DNA of 64,000 nt from NCBI RefSeq assembly GCF_964204645.1, contig NC_134034.1, positions 13,831,962 through 13,895,961 on the forward strand, in the 5' to 3' direction. Origin of the DNA: Tubulanus polymorphus (taxonomy: Eukaryota > Nemertea > Palaeonemertea > Tubulaniformes > Tubulanidae). The notes under the pieces were generated by a model. It worked only from the letters and a program-made list of their open reading frames with translations. It was not told the origin of the DNA and did not search any database. Positions 37,754 through 48,386 of the stretch are shown here, one piece after another (the first letter of the stretch is position 1; every line of letters begins with the position of its first letter). A program made the translations under genes and the position numbers.

Positions 37754-38332
37754 CTTTCTATAATATTCACAGAGCTTAGCCTCGTCCGTGTCGGTACTGG
37801 TAATATATAGAAATCGAGAGCATTATATCTGCATGTATGTAGGCTTAGTGTGAATATAATCAAATACACGGTTAATGATCGACCAAAGTTCGAAGCTCAG
37901 CTCTGTCGCAGTTTAACGTGCCGCCGTGTGACACTGACTCATTATCAGTCGACTGCACATAGCTGCGATACATCCATGCTGTATCCGGTCGAGTTTTCTT
38001 CTTCTGTGCGCGGCTTTCTAAGTTAATGCTGCAGTTGTATTTTCAACTGAAGCTCTGATTACAATGAATACATATTGTGTAGTCTGATATGTTGATTACG
38101 AATTAAGCACATAATGATAATAGATTTAGCAATATCATAATATTATTTTAATCATTTTATGTAGTAGTAAGATATATGGAATATTATGAACATTTGGATA
38201 TGAAATCGTAGATATCTATGATTATAAATTTTGTGACATGTACGTTGTAAGTAGATATGATGCGTGTGAATTGATAATCAATTAACGTTAAAAAGAAACC
38301 CAATATCCATAAATTACAAGCGGCTTTTGGAA
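37754..38332. promoter_or_regulatory. Upstream region of the polyamine oxidase gene
   Basis: Lies between the oxidase start codon and the Ig cluster. It should contain the 5' UTR and promoter, but no specific element could be recognised. The distal half is AT-rich. Confidence 0.3.
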
Positions 38333-38872
38333 CCACGCTAATTGATAATCAAAATAGGATATAACGATATGTTGTTAACGCGTAGTATCACATTTCAATT
38401 CTGCTCACGACGGAGACCAGCTAAACGAATTAACCAGTAAGAAAATTTAAATCAAGATTTCTCAATTAATAATATGATTAAGTAAGTAACGAATTGAATT
38501 CTACTCTAGCCTTCTCCTATTTCCTTTTTTCTGCAATAAGTTTGGTATCTGTGGACGCGTGTACCATTTTTGACGCAGTTCCACAGTTAACATTTTAAAT
38601 GGAGTAAAATGGCGATTTTGATCACGACATTAAAACTTGGTAAGGGTCTACTAGTTAAAAAGTCATAGGCTGATATGCGTCTCAAGCAAAAACGTTTCTT
38701 TCTCTTTTCAGCATGCGGATCTCTACCATCCATCCTCGCTTACCAGGGTTTGATATCGACCTCACGAAACAAATCAACTCTAGCTAGATCCTACATGGCC
38801 GATACAACAGATCCATCTTCCTCACTCAACGAGCGAGATCAACACATCCTACGAGACGGCCTGGAAGTATAG
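38333..38872 (+). pseudogene. Degenerate promoter and first exon of a fourth cluster Ig gene
   Basis: The stretch ATTGATAATCAAAA with a following GTTGTTAACGCGTAGTAT block (about 38340-38390) and GGAGACCAGC (about 38411) recurs upstream of copy A (about 39742-39815), and a weaker form lies upstream of copy C (about 47966). At 38709 the sequence CAGCATGCGGATCT matches the start of copy C exon 1 exactly, but the frame then runs into a stop after about 16 codons and none of exons 2-8 follow. This looks like the remains of a truncated duplication. Confidence 0.5.
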
Positions 38873-40492
38873 ACCCGCAAATTGGGCATGTGCTTCAAAG
38901 CGGATAAGTGATTCGTGGTTAGCTCAACAACAGCTTCCTTCGATTTCATGACTGAATGTTATTTGTATTTTGAGTAACGTCGCGACTGAATTGAGGATTC
39001 TGAATGAGGCCCGTCCTAGGTACTGAGCATGGGTTTCAGAAATACAGTAGACACGAACTAGGGTGAGAGTCCAGCCAATCATTTTTGCTTGGAAATATCG
39101 CAATCGACGGAATGATGAGAAGAAAAAATTGGCTTTAATAGCATTGATAATCGATTACTAAACGGTGTAGATTACAGAAAATTCCGTAACCGGTAACACT
39201 CCAGAAGAGTCTTTTAAACTTAATTTGCAAAAAAATTTTGCTCAAAGAGTTTTATAATTAGTCCTTGTTTTTAAAAACAAAATAAATATATTGTATTACT
39301 ATAATTGTAATTACTAAATAAATGATGTTTACTCGATTCGTGTTTCTAATCTAGAGGATATCAGCGACATTCATTTTTCATTATGGCAAATAAACAATGG
39401 ATGCTTAAGTCGTACAGTAGTTGCTGGGTCCATCAAATAGTTCTGTTAACTACTATCGATCGGAACTTGCAGCCAGCAACACGTAAAAACATCATTTATG
39501 AGAAATGGAAAACGATGAACTTTGTTTGAAGCAAAATAAACCTAAGACCTAATGTAGTTGATTGATAAAAGGCCATACAGTAAAAATGTCATTTGTCGAT
39601 GCATGAATGTTATCATACGCGGCACAATGAATATAAGTGCAAGTTCAACACTTCCTGGAAATTAGGTATAGGACGCGACGCAAGAGCGACACAATCTATA
39701 TCTATAATTATTAGCGAAATCCAGAGACTGCTGATACAATAATTGATAATCAAAAATGAATCCAACCATATGTCGTTTAGTATGAAATATTATTTCAATC
39801 TTCCGGAGACCAGCAAACACAACGAGAGTGCGAGAAAATATTCATCAAATCAATTTTCTTTATCAATCAAATAATTAAGTAAGTGATGAATTTAATTGAA
39901 GTTTTTTTCTTTCTCCTGCAATAAGTTTAAGTAATTAAGTAAAGATTTTCGACGCAGTTCCACAGTTAACATTTCAATTGGACTAAAATGGTGATTTTAT
40001 ATTCAAACCCGTTCAAACCCAAACATGCTAACTTTCTTAATTTCAAACCGCTAGCCTGTGCTAACTTAATTTCGAAGAAAATTTTTCAAAAAATAACGGG
40101 TTCTCTTAAGTTTATTACTAGATTAAGTAAGTGATGAATTAAGAATTAAATTTCCCATTTATCTAATTTTAATTCTATTATTTCGCTTTCATTTTGTTTT
40201 TAATGAAAATGCATTAAGAAGCAGCCAGCTTCACGAAGAAGTTTAAGCTTAAAGCGGTTATTTCTAATTTTGTTGTCCTATAATTTGAAAACCTGAGGTA
40301 ACTAATAGCAATTACACCTTTGATCTTAACCATGATAAAGTTTTTTTTGTGAAACCGGTCGATGTGAGCGTGTGTCACGTGTCTACAGGCGCTACAACCA
40401 TTTTGGGAAGCCGACTCATGACCTTAAAGTCACGTGGTCTTGTGGTATAAATCTATTTTTTGTGAAAAATCTCAATTTTTTCAGTACTGGGT
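38873..40492. promoter_or_regulatory. Intergenic and upstream region of Ig cluster gene A
   Basis: Contains a second copy of the duplicated upstream block (ATTGATAATCAAAA at about 39742, GGAGACCAGC at about 39804, ACGCAGTTCCACAGTTAACA at about 39952, the last also present at about 38573). Conservation between units suggests a shared 5' regulatory segment. A CACGTG E-box occurs at about 40376. Confidence 0.45.
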
Positions 40493-43400
40493 ATGAGGAT
40501 CTATTACGTCCAAGTACTTCTGGCGTTGGCCTTGGTCCCATTGTTTGACACCACTGGAACTCAGGTCATGACTGTAGAAAAACTTAAAAACGCTCAATGG
40601 TGGTTTGATTGCGGGGTAAGCTGGAGAGAGGGTTGTATCGGTATTATAAACTGCATCCGGTACCAAACCTCATTATATTCGACTCGTTTAAACGTATCTG
40701 TATTTTCGGAACGAGGCAATTTCAATTCAAAATTGAACTGCAAATCTACGAGGAGTTTTCTTTCAGGATCCCGGTGTTACAAACCTAAATGAAATTAAAA
40801 TAGAAAAAGACAATGAAGTCCAGGAAACAGGAGCGAACCCGACGACGACTACATTCGTCGTGGCGACAGGAACGACTGTAAACTCCCCTTACAACTCGAA
40901 TTCGGACAGAACAGCAACAGATGTCACCACCACAAGTATCCAGTACAAAATCGGTAATATAAAATATACATCAATATCATTAGAATAACCCGTACACCCA
41001 TCGTGGAGAACAGATAATAAATCAAAAACCCTCCAAGAAATAAACTTAATTTGCTGCAATGGCAGCAACTGTTATGAAATGGTATAATTATCATACCACC
41101 ATTATAGCACGGTTATAACAGCGACAGAATGAGTGACTGCTTTATTGTTCATTCACAGCTGCACAAAAAGCCGAACTATTTGACAGCGGTGTTTACTACT
41201 GTCTGATAAACAATGTACGACAACCGGCAATAACTGCTGAATTAAAAGTAACAGGTAAATCATAAGCTGATCTGAAATGAATCTAACTCGGAATCTGATC
41301 GAAAGGCTACGGAACTCACGTCAGAGTTATGTTGAACCTACACAACTATAGAACTGAATTCAAAGTTACTAATGAAACCCTCAAAACGAGAATAGAAATG
41401 TGTTCTGAGGCGAACCGTAGAACCGAGGTCTTACTCTATTATGCGTTTTGCTTATCGTGTTTTCCAGACACTCCTGTTGTCCAGTGGATCTCCAATGGAA
41501 ACGTCATCACGTCTGCAGCTACGGGCACTATTGACTTGCGAACAACCGGAAGTGCAACGACCCTCCAATGCAAGGTCACTGTTGAAAGCACGAAAGCGGT
41601 GATAAGCATTGTATCAAATGGTATTTCTAAGGAAATCAACCCGTCAGATGCTGGCTGGACTGCAACGTATCAGACCTCTGCTAACTGTCCTAACAGGTAT
41701 TAGAATTCAGTGAATTTTCACTAACAAAAGCTAATTATACCAAATGTTGACAAGAATAAACTTACTTTCCAATTTTTAAACGAATAAGAGACCAAAACTT
41801 CTGTATTCCTCAAAACTACTACTCAGTTCGACACCGACCCGGAGAAAACTTAATTGAGTGAGAATCAAGATTCTACAGTATATCTAACTCTTAGTATTTG
41901 ACTCAACTATCGGGTTGAATTTTACCTCAGTAATAGAGTTTACTGTAATTCTCGAACTGTAACTATTGAAACTATTTTCAGCACTCACTCGGGTTAGAAT
42001 TTTTTTCAGCTTCAAGTTTATTGAGTAAGGGATGGAGTTTAATGATTCTGTTGTTTTAGCAAATGCTCTGTTCAGTATGAATACACCTGGAGCGCTTGGA
42101 ACGGAAGTGCTTACGATCAATTTACCTACCAGGCGAACGGTAACGCCATCTGGTGTGCAGCAACGAATGATATCGGTTTGAAGGCGTCGAGCAGTATTAA
42201 TTTGGATGTACAATGTAAGTTTGAATATCTCGCTTACCAGGGTAGGTTTGATTATGCTTTGTTTATTTCTACTTGGCAAACTGGTCCGTGCAATTTAGTG
42301 GACTGATACGTGGATATTGTATACCTGTATCGATGGAACAAACGTAGTTTTTGGGGAAGTGTTGATAGCAGTAATGACAAGAACTCAAAGTCCCACCAAT
42401 AAAATCCGGAACTTCGAATATAAATGCATACCCCTAAAGAGCAAAGGAGATAACTGGTTTTCACCTATCTCTATTACAGACGGAATGATCAACTTCAAAA
42501 TAGCTCCATTAGTTCTGACGATCCAACAACACAACCAACCATTAACGTTCATTGCCAGTTTCAAATCGAACCCGAAAACTTGCAACATCACTTGGTACAA
42601 AACCTCCACCCAGAATCAGACATTGGACGCTACATCACTGCTCCCCGCCTACCAGTGGACAGACTCGGTAGGTAGGACTGGGGCAATCCATATAGTAGAT
42701 TATAACCTGTAACAGGTCCACGCGTCCCTGTCACAGCAGTTTGTTTCGCTGCGTGAAGTTTCTTAACCATCATTTGAAAAATATGCTGTAGTTCTATAAT
42801 GTTATATTCAACCAAGAAACAGAGGCCCCTGAGGTCTAGATATAACATTGTTCATTTTAGGTTGTCCAACAAACTTACGTATCAGTGATCATTGGCAGAC
42901 AGGCCACGAAACAAGATGAAGGGTATTACCACGCTAAATGCGGCGCTGATATTGTTACAGCTCAATTGCTGTATAAGGCGTACACCACAGGTGAGGATCC
43001 GATGGAACTAAATACCTCACTAACATACCTCACTAAATACCTCACTAATATACCTCACTAATAAACCTCAGCTTGAAACGTTTGAGCGCATTTCATAAGA
43101 CTTCTTGTATACGACATTAGCCTTTAGAAATTAAATAACGTGCGTCACGGACTCGGATCAAACCAGGCTATAATGTGATGCGGACTTGTGGAGGAAGCAT
43201 TAACTGATAATTACCTAATTTGGTTTTAACTAATACACGATGAAATGAAGTGAAATATAGGTGTCGGTTTTCGGTCATACAGGATACACGATATTGAACA
43301 TGAGAGCGATGATATTCGATTTGGTTTTGTTCCCGAAAATCATTATCCCGATGTTGAATTGGATGTCGATCTACGACGCTTATACGATTCAAAATGTCAC

Positions 43401-43542
43401 TCAACGAACAACTACAACTACAACTACAACTACAACTGCGCAAGCGCCGATTGAGCAACAACCGCTGATTGAGCAACAACCGCCGATTGAGCAACAACCG
43501 CCGATTGAGCAACAACCGCCGATTGAGCAACAACCGCCGTAA
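40493..43542 (+). CDS. Ig cluster gene A: secretory three-Ig-domain protein with PIEQQP-repeat tail (8 exons)
   Basis: Exons 40493-40615, 40767-40953, 41159-41254, 41468-41696, 42060-42214, 42480-42667, 42861-42990 and 43283-43542 join in phase to 455 residues. Exon 1 encodes a signal peptide (MRIYYVQVLLALALVPLF) and the first Ig1 cysteine; exon 3 ends Ig1 with DSGVYYC. Exons 4-5 form a second Ig-like domain (VQWISNG, LQCKVTV, IWCAATN). Exons 6-7 form a third (CNITWYK, DEGYYHAKC). Exon 8 holds a hydrophobic segment (MIFDLVLFPKIIIPML), then a run of ten threonines and five IEQQP-type hexapeptides. I do not recognise the family. The plan suggests a cell-surface or secreted recognition molecule; an immune role is inference from the clustering alone. 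Confidence 0.82.
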
Positions 43543-44086
43543 GTAGTTGAAGAAATAATGGAATTTCCAGATGCTGTATAAGACATTATTAAAACGAACA
43601 GTGTAGATTTATCAAGGGTGCTTCAACGCCGCGTTTAGGGATTGCTATTGAAATGGCTCAAAGTTATCTATCAAAGCCGTCGAGGTTACAGTGTGATGAC
43701 ACTAAGTATCCTTCTTTCGGTATAAATAATTAATCATGTCAATCAATTCACAAATCGCTAAAAAACGAGTAAAAAAACTAATTTGTACGTTGAGATCACG
43801 TGTTCAGAAATACCGATGCTGACCCGGCCAATATATACGTGTTCACTGTCAGAAGGAAGTATATACATATAGTCTCAGCAGAGAAATTACGATTCGGATC
43901 CTTGAAACACAATAGATTTCTGGATATAGAAGTTTCTAGTTTCTATACGCCATGTTGCGAGGTCCCCGAGGTTCTCGAGGTCCCCATTTAAATCGCCCGT
44001 ACTAATTGAATACGTGGTGCATTGCTTATGAAATGACAGAACACTATAAATATCGGCCGATTAAACCTACTACTATACACTAATAG
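43543..44086. promoter_or_regulatory. Upstream region of Ig cluster gene B
   Basis: No conserved upstream block like those of copies A and C was found. A TATA-like CACTATAAATAT occurs at about 44041, some 120 bp before the exon 1 remnant, and is a possible core promoter. Confidence 0.3.
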
Positions 44087-46780
44087 CGAAAGTTCGTGCG
44101 CCAAATTAACCTTAAAATACTATTTTTCTCGTTGCATTTGAGTTTTTTTGAAGAAGAAAGTCCGTCATGGTTGTTTTATGGCACCGGATCTCAGGTCACG
44201 ACTGTGCAAAAACAAGCGAACGCCGTATGGTCGTTTGAATGCTGGGTAAGCGGAAAGAAAATCTAAATTGCTGTAAGACTGTTGGTCCAAGCAATATAAA
44301 CCTTAGCGAATTTGTTGGAATTTTCTTTTCAGGCTGGTACTGTGACAAGCTTAGATCAGTGGCAAGTAGAAAAAGTCAATGAAGTCCAGGAAACAGGAGC
44401 GAACCCGACGACGACTTCATTCGTCGTGGCGACAGGAACGACTGTAAATTCCCCTTACAACTCGAATTCGGACAGAACAGTAACAGGCGTCGGCACTACA
44501 AGGATCACGTATAAAATCGGTAAATTTATTACTAAGAATGACGCGATATCGTGTGGCAAACGAGCATCCGCCCTGACCCATCTACATCGTCGTGAATGCG
44601 TTTAAATCAATGGATTCTGGTGATACAAGTAGCAACGAACGGTTCCACCTATGGCAAGCAAAGATCGATCGTACGGTGTCTTTCGTTCGGATTCAGTTTG
44701 TCCTGTTGTGTTTGCTTGTTGTATCGAGATTGAGTTTGCTTGTATCTTTTTGTTCATTCACAGCTGCTCAAAAAGCCGAACTATTTGACAGCGGTGTTTA
44801 CTACTGTATGATAAACAATGTACGACAACAGCCCCTAACTGCCGAATTAAAAGTAACAGGTAAATTAAGTGAATTATGTAATGATCTGAAGCAAGTGAAA
44901 TGATACCGATAATTGGACCCACAACTGTAGAACAAAGAGTCAAATTAAAAACAAATAACTGTGGGCCACTGCTTATCGTGTTTTCTAGACACTCCTGTTG
45001 TCCAGTGGATCTCCAATGGAAACGTGCTCACGTCTGCAGCTACGGGCACTATTGACTTGCGAACAACCGGAAGTGCAACGACCCTCCAATGCAAGGTCAC
45101 TGTTGAAAGCACGAAAGCGGTGATAAGCATTGTATCAAATGGTATTTCTAAGGAAATCAACCCGTCAGATGCTGGCTGGACTGTAACGTATCAGACCGGC
45201 GCCAACTGTCCTAACAGGTATTAGACTTAAGTGACTTTTCCTTATAATGCTTAGTGTTTGAGCCGCAACGCTAGTCCGAACGCTGTGGCCGCTTCGATGT
45301 TTAGTACTGGAATCCATCACTGGTCCAGGAGACACGCATTCGCTTAACGAGTGATGTGGTATCGAGGTAATTAGATGGGTCTTAATGATTCCAGAATAAA
45401 TCTTCTGCTGTAAATGTATTTTTCACCTAAATAATTCAATTAACGACGAGATATTTTTGCGAGTAACGTTTTGTTTTTGCAGCAAGTGCCATGTTCAGTA
45501 TGAATACATCTGGAGCGCTTGGGACGCGAATGCAAACGCTTACGATCAATTCACCTACCAGATGAACGGTAACGCCATCTGGTGTATAGCTACGAATGCA
45601 ATGGGTTTGAAGGGGTCCAGCAATATCAATTTGGACGTTCAATGTAAGTATCTCTCGTTTCCAAGGTGTCGGTCGGGAAGTGTTTCGGTTAGTCTGATGC
45701 AAAGGTTTGCTATTTCTGATTCATATCAAATGTTTGATGCAAAATGTAGCCTAATCTTTCCATAAATCCTGACCCCCGAAAGCAACGATACACCCTCTCC
45801 CCACCCCAATGGAAATGATAGCACGTCGTTTTCTGCCTATTACAGACGGAATGACCAACTTCAAAATAGCGCCGGAAGTTCTGACAATCGAACATCGAAA
45901 CCAACCAATGTCGTTCGTTGCCAGTTTCAAATCGAACCCGAAAACCTGCAACATCACTTGGTACAAAACGTCTACCCACAATCAGACATTGGACGCTACA
46001 TCACTGCTCCCCGCCTACCAGTGGACAGACTCGGTAGGTAGGACTGGGGCAATCATACAGTAGATTATAACCTGTAACAGGTCCACGCGTCCCTGTCACA
46101 GCAGTTTGTTTCGCTGCGTGAAGTTTCTTAACCATCATTTGAAAAATATGCTGTAGTTCTATAATGTTATATTCAACCAAGAAACAGAGGCCCCTGAGGT
46201 CTAGATATAACATTGTTCATTTTAGGTTGTCCAACAAACTTACGTATCAGTGATCATTGGCAGACAGGCCACGAAACAAGATGAAGGGTATTACCACGCT
46301 AAATGCGGCGCTGATGTTGTTACAGCTCAACTGGTTTATAACGGCATTGAACCACTGATCCCATGGCAGCTATACGCTAACGGTAAGAATGAACAAGAGA
46401 TGTTGTCCTTGCCTTCGCTAGCCTACAAAGACCTATCCTTATGTAGACTTCCGGAAAAGATGGCTACCTCTATGTGATTCATTATGACGTCATTGAATAC
46501 CTAGCTTATAGTGCCCCTTCGAGAAAAGATGATTGGTTGATTTCACATAAGAGGCGTACTAGTAATAATCTGCAATTGAAATATTGCCTTTATTACAGGA
46601 TCCACGATATTAGACATTAGAGCGCTCATATTCGATTTGATTTTGTACCCGAAAATCATTGTACCGATGGTTAAACAGATGCCGGCCTATCAGGATTATA
46701 TAACTCAACTTGCAGCTCAGCAACTACAGCAATCTCAGCAGCAACCAGCTCAACCTGCTCAACCGCCCCCAGCGCCATAG
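44087..46780 (+). CDS. Ig cluster gene B: three-Ig-domain protein without a recognisable start codon
   Basis: Exon 1 remnant within 44087-44245, then 44333-44519, 44764-44859, 44989-45217, 45483-45643, 45846-46033, 46226-46382 and 46599-46780. Exons 2-8 keep open frames, the same phases as genes A and C, and all splice signals. Exon 1 still encodes TGSQVTTVQKQAN and the first Ig1 cysteine (FECW), but the sequence for the signal peptide is replaced and there is no in-frame ATG between the stop at 44084 and the donor. Either an unseen upstream exon supplies the start or the gene is dead at its 5' end. Exon 8 ends at TAG 46778-46780 after PAQPPPAP; the frame then stays open for 15 Q-rich codons to TAA 46826-46828. 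Confidence 0.7.
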
Positions 46781-46839
46781 CCGGTTCAGCAGCAACCAGC
46801 AGCTCACCAAAAACAGACTCAGCAATAACTGGTTTTTAG

Positions 46840-47960
46840 GAACTTCGAATTTGTACTTAAATTAAATGCTTGTGCTTGACATCCAATAATAGAACAGAAT
46901 CAGATTTTCCAATTTTCTTCCTTGTTTCAATTATTTTGATTCGTATCCATTTAAAAGAATGCACCCGTGTGTCCGGATGTCGGATCCATAACCATTGTGG
47001 ACCCAGTGCCTCTCCGTCTCCGTCTCCGTCTCCCTCTCCCTCTCCCTCTCCCTCTCCCTCTCCCTCTCCCCCTCTATATATTTCATTGGGGAACTGTTGA
47101 ATGATGAAGCACTTTTTGCATTTTTTCACTTTTATCAATATTTTCCAAAGCTAACAAAATGAGTGTTGCGTGCATTTAAACGACTTAATGACTGGCGTAG
47201 ATCGCGCTGATGCTGTAGCCAGGTTTGACTAGTTTGCCAGCCATCCATCGGAAATCAAGGTTATGAATCTGTCACCTGTCAGATGACCACGCCCACACCT
47301 ACACGTCAGGCACTGGCGGCGGATTCTCGTGGTTCCGGTAGGTACTCGTATCAACCCGATTCCACTGTGATATTTATTTTGCACGACTTGTATAATTGTA
47401 TGCATGTTTTAGACACGGATTGTTACAATATCATTTACCGTGATGTCAGGCCTTTGTATCCAGTTAATCTCTACGGGGTCTCCACCATAAGTGCTCTGGG
47501 CTTCCGGACTTATAGACAACGCAGTAAAAACGTTTTTCTGTCACGTCGATTATATGTATAAAGAACAACCAGGGTTTGTAGTAGTCGTAGGTGCGAAAAT
47601 ATGAAATACATCCTAACTTGTCCCAAAAATGTTTAGGGCACCACCTACATTGCTTTATACTGGCAACGGCACCGGATCAGTCTAAACTCATTTGAGTTCC
47701 ATAGACGGCCTGGCGACTTCAGACCAATCGATGCTTATTTTTGTTCTTAAATGGTTCTACAGCCGATTTAGGTGCTACTTCAGACCAGTGGGATACGAGA
47801 TAGGTTATAACCAATCAATTACGTAACCACTCTGGGACCAATCTGATTACATAGCGCTTGATGCCGTTACGGTATAGCTGGGTCCGCGGAACGATCAGAA
47901 ACCAATTAATATAAAATCGGAATTCTATATCTGCATATTGTTAGCGGGACCCACTTATAG
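46840..47960. repeat. Intergenic, with a TCTCCC hexamer microsatellite
   Basis: About ten TCTCCG/TCTCCC hexamers at 47012-47070. No coding exon or conserved block was seen in the rest. Confidence 0.6.
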
Positions 47961-48386
47961 AATGAGTAATTGATCATACAAATATATTTAACCATACGTT
48001 GTTTAGTTTCAAATTTCAATTTATCATTCTGTACTCACCGACCGTATTTACGTTACACAAACAAGAACGAATGCTCAAGAAGGTTTGAAGAAGAGAATAA
48101 ATCAACATTTATTAATTTACCATAGAATTAAGTGATGAGTTAAATCGAATTTTCCGCATCTATTTTCTAATTATTTTGATTCGTTTTTTTTTTTTACAAT
48201 TTCTTTGATAGAAATTAAAAATGATTTTGTGAGGTCATTTCGGACTACAAGTCGCACAGTAATGAGTTCCTCTCAAGTTACAGTGTATCGGTTGATTAGT
48301 CAAACTCAAAACGTAAACCTGGGTCCTGGTAAAAATGTATGAATGCATTAAACACGTTAAGCAAATATATTTTCTATTTTTACAGC
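47961..48386 (+). promoter_or_regulatory. Upstream region of Ig cluster gene C
   Basis: ATTGATCATACAAATATATT and the following CCATACGTTGTTTAGTTTCA block match the corresponding block upstream of gene A (CCATATGTCGTTTAGTAT). A run of about 14 T residues lies near 48185. It probably holds the promoter; the transcription start is unknown. Confidence 0.4.
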
